Of a stretch of DNA of 14,365 nucleotides, positions 7,463 to 14,365 are shown piece by piece (within the stretch, counting starts at the first letter, position 1; each line of letters opens with the position of its first letter). The stretch comes from an uncultured Mycoplasmatota bacterium. GTDB lineage: Bacteria > Bacillota_I > Bacilli_A > RF39 > UBA660. The notes under the pieces were generated by a model. That model was given only the letters and a program-made list of their open reading frames with translations, ran no database searches and was not told the DNA's origin. The position numbers and the translations under genes are program-made. The stretch spans positions 1 through 14,365 of the forward strand of contig USNG01000037.1 in NCBI GenBank assembly GCA_900556025.1, in the 5' to 3' direction.

Positions 7463-8565
7463 TGAATTCAATAAAAGAACTGTTATATAGATTAAATGTT
7501 AATTCTGAATATGATTTAGATTTATTAAAAAAAGCATTTGAAGATGTTTTGAATATAGAAGATTCAAATGTAAGAAATGTTTTACTAGGTTCATTATTGA
7601 CGGCTTTAATGACAAAAAATCCAACTCACGAAGAAATTTCAACATTATTAAAAGTTGCATTTAGTGAAGATAATTATAATCCGTTAAATCGTGAATTAAT
7701 CAATTTGGGTGACAATGTTAAAACTGTTACAATTGTTGGAAGTGGAAAAAAAGGAATAAAAACCATAAATATATCAACAGCCAGTGCGTTTTTAGCAGCA
7801 AGTATGGGGGCTTATGTAGTTAAACCAGGTTCTTTTTCTACTTCTTCTATAACAGGGTCAGCAGATTTTATGGAGTTAGTAGGAGCTAAGAAAAACATCT
7901 CATTAGATAATAGTATATCAATCTTGAAAAAATGTGGTTTTGCATTTTTTGGTATAGAAGATATAATTCCGAAATTTGATAAACTATATGGTGGAAATTT
8001 TTATGCTCCTCATGTTTTGAGTTTTGGTCTAGCTGCCCTGGTTTGTCCAATAAAAACTGATGTTGTGCTATATGGCTTAGCTCATCCAAATGTTGAATTA
8101 TCATTAAATGTATTAAAAGATTTTGGGATAAAAAATGCTATGGTTGTATCTAGTACAGATGATGATATACATTTCATAGACGAAATGGGAATCTTTGGAA
8201 CAACGCGTTTAATTGGTACTACAGATGGAGTTACCAATGGTAAATTACTAACATTTAATCCTTTGAAAGAATTAAATCTTCCTAAATATACTTCTGCTGA
8301 TATAAAACAAGGAAAAGATAAGAAGGAAAATATAAAATATATATTAAAGGCATTAAATGGTGAAGGAAATATAGCTCATGAAGATATAATATGTATTAAC
8401 TGTTCCAATATATTGTATTTATCAGGTCTTGTTAAAGATTTGAAAGAAGGTTATGAATTGTCAAAAAAACAGATTAGAACAGGTAAAGGATTAGAAAAAT
8501 TAAAAGAATATGTATTGTTAACTGGTGGTAATTTAAACATTATAAATAAAATATTGAAAGATTAA
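7462..8565 (+). CDS. TrpD-like phosphoribosyltransferase (anthranilate PRT / nucleoside phosphorylase fold)
   Basis: 367 aa from ATG 7462 (AAGGAG at 7448-7453; a GTG at 7453 lies on the RBS and is less likely). A helical N-terminal domain (about 1-85) precedes GSGKKG (93-98, in place of GTGGDG), INISTASAFLAA (102-113), KPGSFS (121-126, in place of KHGNRS) and TGSADFMELVGA (131-142). This is the TrpD architecture and length, but the PRPP and aromatic-acceptor loops differ, so true anthranilate PRT is unlikely. No other trp genes are nearby. It probably joins ribose 5-phosphate to a nitrogenous or aromatic acceptor, or cleaves such a bond. One-base overlap with the synthetase-like gene implies linked expression. 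The acceptor is unknown. Confidence 0.75.
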   Translation: MNSIKELLYRLNVNSEYDLDLLKKAFEDVLNIEDSNVRNVLLGSLLTALMTKNPTHEEISTLLKVAFSEDNYNPLNRELINLGDNVKTVTIVGSGKKGIKTINISTASAFLAASMGAYVVKPGSFSTSSITGSADFMELVGAKKNISLDNSISILKKCGFAFFGIEDIIPKFDKLYGGNFYAPHVLSFGLAALVCPIKTDVVLYGLAHPNVELSLNVLKDFGIKNAMVVSSTDDDIHFIDEMGIFGTTRLIGTTDGVTNGKLLTFNPLKELNLPKYTSADIKQGKDKKENIKYILKALNGEGNIAHEDIICINCSNILYLSGLVKDLKEGYELSKKQIRTGKGLEKLKEYVLLTGGNLNIINKILKD

Positions 8566-8583
8566 AAATAGGATGTGAGTATA

Positions 8584-9603
8584 ATGAAAGAAATATATTA
8601 TGTTGAAAAAAATAATTTTTATTTTAATAAAAAAGTTAAAAGAAAATGCAACATTGATGAAGTTGAGATTGAGCCATTAACTTTAGGATTGTGTGGAAGC
8701 GATTTGCATAAATTTTTAAAGCAATCACCAAACAAAGATTATTTATTAACTCATGTTTTAGGTCATGAAATAAGTGGTAAGGTAACAAATATTGGTGATA
8801 ATGTAACAAATATCAAAATAGGTGATATAGTAGTAGTTAATCCGTTTAATATTCCAGATAATTTAAAATCATGTGAAAGTTTTAGTTTGTGTGATGAAGA
8901 AATTGATATTGTAGGAAGAAATATAGATGGTGGATATTCTGAGTTAATATATTTACCAAAAAATTGTGTATATAAATTATCATCAAGTATATCTACTGAT
9001 GAAGCTATATTTATTGATGATATAGCTGTAGCATATCATGGAATACACTATATAAAAGAATATAAAAGTGTTTTTAATGATGTGGCTGTAATAGGAGATG
9101 GACCGTTAGGAATTTTATGTTATAGAGTATTAAAAGTATTATATCCACAAATAAATGTAATTTTATTTGCAAGAAATCAAGAAAAAATAAAAAATTTAAA
9201 CATTAATTTTGAAAACTATGATAGAATCAACTTATATAAAGATAAATTTGATGTGGTTTTAGAAGCAGTTGGAGGACAACAATCTGATACACTAAATAAA
9301 TCAATTTTAATTGGAAAAAACAATTGTATAATTTTATGTTATGGTGTTTATAATTTTAATTATATGGCAGAATTAGATATAAGAACTTTGTTCTATAAAC
9401 AAGGAATGTTAAAGGGAATTAATTCTTATTGTAATAAAAATAAAGACTTTGAAAATGCAATTTCGTTGTTGTCTTCTAAAAAGTTACTTGTTAGTGATTT
9501 AATAACAAATAGAATTAATTTTGATGATTCAGTAGAATTTATAAAAAATTATGCAAGTATTAAAAATAACATCAAAACAATATTTGAGGTAAATAGAAAA
9601 TGA
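8584..9603 (+). CDS. Zinc-dependent alcohol/polyol dehydrogenase (MDR family)
   Basis: 339 aa from ATG 8584. A GTG at 8575 is only 2 nt from the AGGA, so ATG at 10-nt spacing is better. The GroES-like domain carries the catalytic zinc ligands LCGSD (Cys37) and LGHE (His61, Glu62). The Rossmann domain has GDGPLG (171-176) in VAVIGDGPLGILCYR. The four-cysteine structural zinc loop is reduced: only two Cys remain in the KSCESFSLCDEE stretch. Family members oxidise secondary alcohols of sugars, polyols or amino acids with NAD(P). In this operon it would oxidise or reduce a pathway intermediate. It overlaps the HAD gene by 4 bases (ATGA). Confidence 0.85.
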   Translation: MKEIYYVEKNNFYFNKKVKRKCNIDEVEIEPLTLGLCGSDLHKFLKQSPNKDYLLTHVLGHEISGKVTNIGDNVTNIKIGDIVVVNPFNIPDNLKSCESFSLCDEEIDIVGRNIDGGYSELIYLPKNCVYKLSSSISTDEAIFIDDIAVAYHGIHYIKEYKSVFNDVAVIGDGPLGILCYRVLKVLYPQINVILFARNQEKIKNLNINFENYDRINLYKDKFDVVLEAVGGQQSDTLNKSILIGKNNCIILCYGVYNFNYMAELDIRTLFYKQGMLKGINSYCNKNKDFENAISLLSSKKLLVSDLITNRINFDDSVEFIKNYASIKNNIKTIFEVNRK

Positions 9604-10364
9604 AAACATTTTTCGTTGATATAGATGGTGTTATTTATAAAAATGGCAAAGTAAATAAAGATGTTATTGATTTAATAGATAACAGTGATAATCGTTTGGT
9701 TTTTTGTACAGGTAGAGGATATACCAGATGTTTGGATATTGTTGGCGATTTTTTGAAAAAAGATTCAATATTGATTGTCGAAAATGGTTCAAAAATAGTA
9801 GATTATACTGGAAATATAATTTATTCAAAAAATATTTCGTCAAAAACTAAGGAAGTATTGAAAGATATTGACTATAATCAGATAGAAAGTATAATTTATA
9901 ATTCTAACGACTCAAATAATTATATATCTTTTTCTAAAACTCCATTAAAACATATTGTGAAAAATTATAATAAATTTCTTGATTTTTATGATGAAATGTT
10001 GCATCAACATTTTACTCAGATTACTGTTAAATTTGAAAATGATATATATAAAAATTATTTTGTAGATTATTTAAACTCAAAAAATATAAATGTAAAAAAA
10101 TCAGAGGATTATACAATTATTAACGAAAAAAATGTGAGTAAAAAAAGTGGAATTAATGAATATATCAAAAAATATAAAATTGAAGTATCTGATACTATTG
10201 TAATAGGAAATGACTACAATGATATAGAAATGTTTAAAATGAATTGTGGACATAAGATAGCAGTAAAAGATGAATATACGCCTGAATCATTACTTGAACT
10301 TGCAACTGACATAACAGATTTCAATAATTTATCTAAAACTGTTTCTATAATTATTAAAAAATGA
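9600..10364 (+). CDS. Cof-type HAD phosphatase
   Basis: 254 aa. Motif I is VDIDGVIY (Asp7 nucleophile, Asp9 acid/base), motif II CTGRG (Thr37), motif III a Lys near 182 in the KKSGINEYI stretch, and motif IV GNDYNDIEMF (203-212). The insert between motifs II and III fits a C2 cap, as in Cof/sugar-phosphate phosphatases. It would remove a phosphate from a small cytoplasmic substrate; after a phosphoribosyltransferase, a ribose 5-phosphate product is a natural candidate (inference). It is the last gene of the operon, with its start inside the dehydrogenase stop. I found no convincing terminator after it, so read-through into the next gene is possible. Confidence 0.85.
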   Translation: MKTFFVDIDGVIYKNGKVNKDVIDLIDNSDNRLVFCTGRGYTRCLDIVGDFLKKDSILIVENGSKIVDYTGNIIYSKNISSKTKEVLKDIDYNQIESIIYNSNDSNNYISFSKTPLKHIVKNYNKFLDFYDEMLHQHFTQITVKFENDIYKNYFVDYLNSKNINVKKSEDYTIINEKNVSKKSGINEYIKKYKIEVSDTIVIGNDYNDIEMFKMNCGHKIAVKDEYTPESLLELATDITDFNNLSKTVSIIIKK

Positions 10365-10464
10365 CATTAAATTATATAATAGTCTAAATATAGATATAAA
10401 ACTCTATTAAATAGATTAAAAAATGAAAAATCGGCATAAATACGGCAAAAAATCATAAAAACAT

Positions 10465-10493
10465 TTGACAAAAAAATGAAAGTATGATACTAT
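10465..10493 (+). promoter_or_regulatory. Promoter of the first tyrosyl-tRNA synthetase gene
   Basis: TTGACA (10465-10470), a 17-nt spacer, then TACTAT (10488-10493) with an extended -10 TGA just before it. The start would be near 10500, leaving a short untranslated leader with no room for a T-box. Bases 10365-10464 show nothing else I can support. Confidence 0.75.
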
Positions 10494-10524
10494 ATTATGC
10501 AATTCGAGAGGGGGATTAAATAAT

Positions 10525-11784
10525 ATGCTTAACGATTCAAAGAAGTCATTTGATGTATTAAAAGAAAGAGGATATGTATATCAAGCGACAAACGAAGAAA
10601 AAATTAAAGAAATGTTAAATGGTGGAGAACCTAAAACATTTTATTTGGGTATAGATCCAACTGCCGATAGTTTACACATAGGACACTTCTTTGCTTTAAC
10701 AATGGTAAGAAGATTGCAAAAAATGGGACATCATCCAATAATTGTTATTGGAGGAGCAACAGCATTAATTGGTGATCCAACAGGCAAAAAAGACATGAGA
10801 AAGATGCTAACAAAAGAACAAGTAGCACATAATAAGGCAGAAGTAAAAGAACTTGTAAAAAGATTTGTGGAAGTAGATGGAGAAAATCCAGCATTAATTT
10901 TAGATAATGCAGAATGGATTAATCCTGAATCATATATTGATTTTATGAGAAATATTGGAGTTCACTTTAATGTTAATAAAATGTTAGCAACTGACTGTTA
11001 TAAGAATAGATTAGAACAAGGTGGATTAACATTCTTAGAAATGGGTTATATGCTAATGCAAGCTTATGATTTTGTATATTTGAACGAAAAGTATGGATGT
11101 ACATTAGAAATAGGTGGATCTGATCAATGGGCAAACATGGTTGCTGGTGTTGAGCTAGCTAGAAAAATGGATTTTGCAAATGAAAAAGAAGATAGAGGAT
11201 TACAAACATTAACTTGTCCATTATTAGTAAAAGCAGATGGAGAAAAGATGGGAAAAACAGCATCTGGTACATTATGGGTTTCTAGAGAGAAAACAACAGT
11301 ATATGATTTTTATCAAATGTTCAGGAATTCATTTGATGAAGATGTAGAAAGATTATTATCATTCTTTAGTGATTATGAAATAGAAGATATAAAGAGAATG
11401 TGCAAAGAGGATATAAGAAGTGCTAAAAAATTAATGGCATTTGAAGTAACAAAGCTTGTACATGGTGAAGAAGAAGCATTAAAAGTAAAAAAAGCAAGTG
11501 AAGATATTTTCTATGGTAAGGGAACATCAGTTGAGATGCCAAACTATACTATTGATTTTAGTGAAATAAAACCAGGTATTGATTTAGCAGATTTGATGGT
11601 TAAAATTCAAATGGCAAAATCAAAAAGTGAAGTTAGAAGATTGTTAGAACAAGGTGGAATATATCTAAACGAAAAAAGAGTAGATGACAATCCTAAGATT
11701 GTTACGGAATCTGACATTGTTGATAATGAAATGGTGTTAAGGCGTGGTAAAAAGAATTATATGAAAGTTTTAGTAAAAAGATAA
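10525..11784 (+). CDS. tyrS: Tyrosyl-tRNA synthetase, copy 1 (plain promoter)
   Basis: 419 aa, starting MLNDSKKSFDVL behind GAGAGGGGG. Class I signatures are DSLHIGHF (HIGH at 51-54) and GEKMGKTASG (KMGKT at 241-245). The tyrosine-site block QAYDFVYLNEKYGC and GGSDQW are present. A C-terminal S4 RNA-binding domain (about 350-419) contains AKSKSEVRRLLEQGGIYLNE. Residues 9-329 are identical to copy 2; the N-terminal eight residues and everything after 329 differ. Nothing suggests loss of function. A terminator overlaps the last codons. Unlike copy 2 it has no tRNA-sensing leader, so it should be made regardless of tyrosine charging. Confidence 0.95.
   Translation: MLNDSKKSFDVLKERGYVYQATNEEKIKEMLNGGEPKTFYLGIDPTADSLHIGHFFALTMVRRLQKMGHHPIIVIGGATALIGDPTGKKDMRKMLTKEQVAHNKAEVKELVKRFVEVDGENPALILDNAEWINPESYIDFMRNIGVHFNVNKMLATDCYKNRLEQGGLTFLEMGYMLMQAYDFVYLNEKYGCTLEIGGSDQWANMVAGVELARKMDFANEKEDRGLQTLTCPLLVKADGEKMGKTASGTLWVSREKTTVYDFYQMFRNSFDEDVERLLSFFSDYEIEDIKRMCKEDIRSAKKLMAFEVTKLVHGEEEALKVKKASEDIFYGKGTSVEMPNYTIDFSEIKPGIDLADLMVKIQMAKSKSEVRRLLEQGGIYLNEKRVDDNPKIVTESDIVDNEMVLRRGKKNYMKVLVKR
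10547..11511 (+). repeat. Direct repeat, copy A (965 bp, in tyrS copy 1)
   Basis: I see no difference from 12110-13074 at any position compared by eye; the offset is 1563 bases throughout. The repeat begins in codon 8 and ends after Phe329, the junction of catalytic and S4 parts. Both flanks diverge abruptly. Confidence 0.95.
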
Positions 11785-11802
11785 AAATACTAAAACTTTT
11801 TT
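11764..11802 (+). terminator. Intrinsic terminator at the end of tyrS copy 1
   Basis: AAAGTTTTAGTA (11764-11775) pairs perfectly with TACTAAAACTTT (11788-11799), 12 bp, followed by Ts to 11802. The stop codon (11782-11784) lies in the loop. Confidence 0.85.
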
Positions 11803-11817
11803 AAATTATTGAAAAAA

Positions 11818-11848
11818 ATGACACAAAACCAAAATAATATGATATAAT
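11818..11848 (+). promoter_or_regulatory. Promoter of the T-box/tyrS copy 2 unit
   Basis: TATAAT at 11843-11848 is preceded by TGA (extended -10). ATGACA at 11818-11823 is a 5/6 match to the -35 box, with a 19-nt spacer. Transcription would begin near 11855, just before T-box stem I. Confidence 0.7.
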
Positions 11849-11864
11849 GTATATGTGTAGATTT

Positions 11865-12083
11865 ATTGAATGTTGAAAAAATACCTAGTAGTTTTTATAG
11901 TTTATTTTTAGAGAACTGATGTGTGGTGAAAATCAGTACAATTATAAAAATGAATTACAATTTTTGAGTTCAATCGGTGTTGAACCGTTATAATTTTAAG
12001 TGCATAGTAAAATTACTATGAATTAAGGTGGTACCGCGAACTATTTCGTCCTTATATTGGATTGAGATAGTTCGCTTTTTTTT
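11865..12083 (+). promoter_or_regulatory. tRNA-Tyr T-box riboswitch
   Basis: Stem I base: ATTGAA (11865-11870) with TTCAAT (11969-11974), and the A run at 11876-11880 with TTTTT (11961-11965). An apical CTGAT/ATCAG hairpin holds GTGTGGTGAAA. The specifier is TAC (11956-11958), a Tyr codon followed by A. Next come a short hairpin CGGT/ACCG (11975-11987), stem III CATAGTAA/TTACTATG (12003-12020), and the T-box AAGGTGGTACCGCG (12025-12038). The TGGT bulge is complementary to an ACCA tRNA end, which fits A73 of tRNA-Tyr. AAGG (12025-12028) can pair with CCTT (12050-12053) as antiterminator. Uncharged tRNA-Tyr should permit read-through into tyrS copy 2. Confidence 0.95.
12036..12083 (+). terminator. 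T-box terminator
   Basis: GCGAACTAT (12036-12044) pairs with ATAGTTCGC (12067-12075), followed by eight Ts (12076-12083). It shares bases with the T-box sequence, so it is mutually exclusive with the antiterminator. Confidence 0.9.
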
Positions 12084-12099
12084 AAAGGAGGATGATTAT

Positions 12100-13344
12100 A
12101 TGAAAAAAGCATTTGATGTATTAAAAGAAAGAGGATATGTATATCAAGCGACAAACGAAGAAAAAATTAAAGAAATGTTAAATGGTGGAGAACCTAAAAC
12201 ATTTTATTTGGGTATAGATCCAACTGCCGATAGTTTACACATAGGACACTTCTTTGCTTTAACAATGGTAAGAAGATTGCAAAAAATGGGACATCATCCA
12301 ATAATTGTTATTGGAGGAGCAACAGCATTAATTGGTGATCCAACAGGCAAAAAAGACATGAGAAAGATGCTAACAAAAGAACAAGTAGCACATAATAAGG
12401 CAGAAGTAAAAGAACTTGTAAAAAGATTTGTGGAAGTAGATGGAGAAAATCCAGCATTAATTTTAGATAATGCAGAATGGATTAATCCTGAATCATATAT
12501 TGATTTTATGAGAAATATTGGAGTTCACTTTAATGTTAATAAAATGTTAGCAACTGACTGTTATAAGAATAGATTAGAACAAGGTGGATTAACATTCTTA
12601 GAAATGGGTTATATGCTAATGCAAGCTTATGATTTTGTATATTTGAACGAAAAGTATGGATGTACATTAGAAATAGGTGGATCTGATCAATGGGCAAACA
12701 TGGTTGCTGGTGTTGAGCTAGCTAGAAAAATGGATTTTGCAAATGAAAAAGAAGATAGAGGATTACAAACATTAACTTGTCCATTATTAGTAAAAGCAGA
12801 TGGAGAAAAGATGGGAAAAACAGCATCTGGTACATTATGGGTTTCTAGAGAGAAAACAACAGTATATGATTTTTATCAAATGTTCAGGAATTCATTTGAT
12901 GAAGATGTAGAAAGATTATTATCATTCTTTAGTGATTATGAAATAGAAGATATAAAGAGAATGTGCAAAGAGGATATAAGAAGTGCTAAAAAATTAATGG
13001 CATTTGAAGTAACAAAGCTTGTACATGGTGAAGAAGAAGCATTAAAAGTAAAAAAAGCAAGTGAAGATATTTTCAGCAACAAAGGTAACTCTGATAATAC
13101 TGAAACAAAAAAAGTATCCAAAGAAATTTTAAAAGAAGCTATTAATGTCGTAGAAGTATTAATGTTATCAGGTATATTTGAGTCAAAATCTGAGGCTCGA
13201 AGATTAATTGATCAAAATGGTGTAAGCATTAATAATAATAAAGTTACTTCTACTGATATGTTGATTGATATGAATTTGCTAGATAATGATGCTCTATTAA
13301 TACAAAAAGGCAAGAAAAAATTCATTAAGTTAATTTTTGAATAG
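12100..13344 (+). CDS. tyrS: Tyrosyl-tRNA synthetase, copy 2 (T-box controlled)
   Basis: 414 aa from ATG 12100 (MKKAFDVLKERG) behind AAAGGAGG. A longer reading from 12028 starts inside the T-box and is rejected. HIGH is at 47-50 and KMGKT at 237-241. Residues 5-325 are identical to residues 9-329 of copy 1. After Phe325 the linker changes to SNKGNSDNTETKK. The S4 domain is then only distantly similar (SGIFESKSEARRLIDQNGVS versus the matching part of copy 1). Both S4 domains look intact. With a plain promoter on copy 1 and a T-box here, the cell has one constitutive and one starvation-induced TyrRS with the same active site but different tRNA-contacting tails. Gene conversion, a recent domain exchange or an assembly chimera could explain this. 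Confidence 0.95.
   Translation: MKKAFDVLKERGYVYQATNEEKIKEMLNGGEPKTFYLGIDPTADSLHIGHFFALTMVRRLQKMGHHPIIVIGGATALIGDPTGKKDMRKMLTKEQVAHNKAEVKELVKRFVEVDGENPALILDNAEWINPESYIDFMRNIGVHFNVNKMLATDCYKNRLEQGGLTFLEMGYMLMQAYDFVYLNEKYGCTLEIGGSDQWANMVAGVELARKMDFANEKEDRGLQTLTCPLLVKADGEKMGKTASGTLWVSREKTTVYDFYQMFRNSFDEDVERLLSFFSDYEIEDIKRMCKEDIRSAKKLMAFEVTKLVHGEEEALKVKKASEDIFSNKGNSDNTETKKVSKEILKEAINVVEVLMLSGIFESKSEARRLIDQNGVSINNNKVTSTDMLIDMNLLDNDALLIQKGKKKFIKLIFE
12110..13074 (+). repeat. Direct repeat, copy B (965 bp, in tyrS copy 2)
   Basis: Partner of 10547-11511. Nucleotide identity, including synonymous sites, implies a very recent duplication or conversion event, or an assembly artefact. Confidence 0.95.
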
Positions 13345-13390
13345 AAAAGGTTATTTGGCTATTATTTTGAAAAAGCTAATAACTCTTTTT
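13344..13390 (+). terminator. Imperfect intrinsic terminator after tyrS copy 2
   Basis: AAAAGGTTATT (from 13345) pairs, with single-base bulges, with AATAACTCTTTT; inner TGGCT (13357-13361) pairs with AGCTA (13374-13378). A CTTTTT tail ends at 13390. Weaker than the other terminators here. Confidence 0.6.
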
Positions 13391-13433
13391 CAAATGATTT
13401 AAAATAAAATTGTATAAGTTTTGGGGAATGCTA

Positions 13434-14365
13434 ATGGCAAATAATAATTTTAATTTTGAATATAATAAATATCATAGAAGAAAGCCTATTAAAGAATTTG
13501 ATTTGAATCAAACTATGTATTCGTTAGTTAATAAAGAAAGTTCAAATGATTTAGACTTAAAAGCTACGGGTTTTATGGGAAATGACATGAGTTATAATGA
13601 TTTAATAATTTCATCAGACAAATTAGCTCAAGCTTTCCATAACATTGGAATAAAAGATGGAGATAATGTGGCTATATTAACTATAAGTATGCCAATTGTT
13701 CAGCAGTCATTATTATCTCTTTCTAAAATTGGAGCAACTATGTCTTGGATAGATTTAAGATCTAAAGCAAAAGATGTAATAAGATATATTAATAGTAGTA
13801 ATTGTAAAACAATAATTGTATTTGAAGATATGCTTCCATTAATAGAGTCAATAATAGATGAAACAGATGTTAAAAAAGTTGTTGTAAGTTCGCCGAAAGA
13901 TTATTTGTCTCCTGTTGTAAAGATGTTGGCTACATTAAAAGATAAGAGAGATGGAAAAAAGTGGTATTACCAGATGATTCCAGATTTGTTAGATTCAATG
14001 ATTTTATAAAAGGTATGGATTCAAATAATTTAATTACACCAGTTCCATTTGAAAAGGATAGACCATCTTTAATTGTACAATCTAGTGGTAGTACAGGAAA
14101 GCCAAAACAAATTGTTCACACTGAATATAATTTCAATTCTGCTGTACAAAAGATGGCATATACAGATTTACCTTTTTATAAAGGAAATACAATGCATATT
14201 TCAATTCCACCATTTATTATATATGGATTGAGAAATTCTATATACGCTAGCATGGCTTTCACGATGAAAGCAGAAATGAGTCCTTTTGTAGATGAAAATA
14301 CAGTATATAATGATTTAGGAAAATTTATGAAGCAATCATTTTTTGATGAACATAAAAATATCTTT
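13434..14365 (+). pseudogene. AMP-binding acyl-CoA/acyl-adenylate ligase, 5' part, frame broken at A AAA AAG
   Basis: The start at ATG 13434 (MANNNFNFEYNKYHRRKP) has GGGGA 6 nt upstream; in-frame starts at 13410 and 13428 are worse placed. In frame it stops at 14009 (191 aa). Slipping back one base at A AAA AAG (13955-13961) continues as VVLPDDSRFVRFNDFIKG and stays open to the window end. That part holds the AMP-binding signature SSGSTGKPKQIVHT, from about residue 217 of the joined protein. The protein would activate a carboxylic acid with ATP, as acyl-CoA or acyl-carrier-protein ligases do; the substrate is unknown. The break could be a missing A (A6 for A7), a real mutation, or programmed -1 frameshifting, since the heptamer is the dnaX one. 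The gene continues past 14365. Confidence 0.8.
13955..13961 (+). other. Candidate -1 ribosomal frameshift heptamer A AAA AAG
   Basis: Zero-frame codons are GGA AAA AAG, so the heptamer is in the correct phase for a -1 slip; the -1 frame restores the ligase. A purine-rich AGAGAG (13945-13950) precedes it and could act like a weak stimulatory Shine-Dalgarno. Only a very short TGGT/ACCA hairpin follows, so structural support is thin. Confidence 0.4.

Noticed and set aside
1079..8104. Reverse-strand ORFs within rel, cysD, cysNC and the trpD-like gene (1079-1330, 2459-2683, 2793-3023, 4279-4608, 7886-8104)
   Set aside because: They are antisense shadows of well-supported genes, with low-complexity translations and no good ribosome sites.
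9600..9603. UGA read as tryptophan (Mollicutes-type code)
   Set aside because: The dehydrogenase ends naturally at TGA overlapping the HAD start, and Trp in the proteins is encoded by TGG.
10365..10464. Terminator after the HAD gene
   Set aside because: Only short AT-only inverted repeats (for example CTAT/ATAG near 10405) with no proper T tract; not convincing.
12028..12099. N-terminal extension of tyrS copy 2 starting with a GTG in the T-box
   Set aside because: The extension reads through the T-box and terminator and has no ribosome site. ATG 12100 has AAAGGAGG at the right distance and gives a normal TyrRS N-terminus.

Overview
The window is a strongly AT-rich stretch of Bacillota-like DNA, probably from an uncultured Bacilli or Clostridia relative. 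The evidence is the very low G+C, strong AGGAGG ribosome sites, a textbook tRNA-Tyr T-box, TTGACA/TATAAT promoters, and TAA, TAG and TGA all used as stops (standard code). All recognised genes lie on the + strand. I see no tRNA, rRNA, CRISPR array or insertion sequence.

Region 1 (1-543) holds the frameshifted tail of an XRE-type regulator, two intrinsic terminators, then a good promoter (294-322). That promoter starts a leader encoding a 46-residue peptide with six cysteines. The leader's stop codon lies in the 5' arm of a 17-bp terminator (480-523), an arrangement that looks like translation-coupled attenuation.

Region 2 (544-10364) is a nine-gene, tightly spaced operon with gaps of -4 to +18 nt. 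In order: a truncated Rel/SpoT-like protein with an intact HD hydrolase and a damaged synthetase; CysD; a CysN-CysC fusion; a TauE/SafE-type transporter (frameshifted); a PAPS-dependent sulfotransferase; a stand-alone TrpRS/TyrRS-like class I synthetase; a TrpD-like phosphoribosyltransferase; a zinc alcohol dehydrogenase; and a Cof-type HAD phosphatase. CysD and CysNC make PAPS and the sulfotransferase consumes it. No PAPS reductase or sulfite reductase is present, so the operon looks built to sulfonate a product rather than to make cysteine. The last four genes resemble a small-molecule pathway, possibly a ribosylated, dephosphorylated and sulfonated compound. The product is unknown.

Region 3 (10365-13433) carries two tandem tyrosyl-tRNA synthetase genes. 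They share a 965-bp stretch with no visible difference, covering almost the whole catalytic domain, but have quite different C-terminal S4 domains. Copy 1 has a plain promoter; copy 2 is behind a tRNA-Tyr T-box.

Region 4 (13434-14365) is the start of an AMP-binding acyl-CoA/acyl-adenylate ligase. Its frame breaks at an A AAA AAG heptamer and it runs off the window. Three genes here (XRE tail, TauE, AMP-binding) break at A6 runs, each repaired by one extra A. This could be homopolymer sequencing error, real decay, or -1 frameshifting or slippage.
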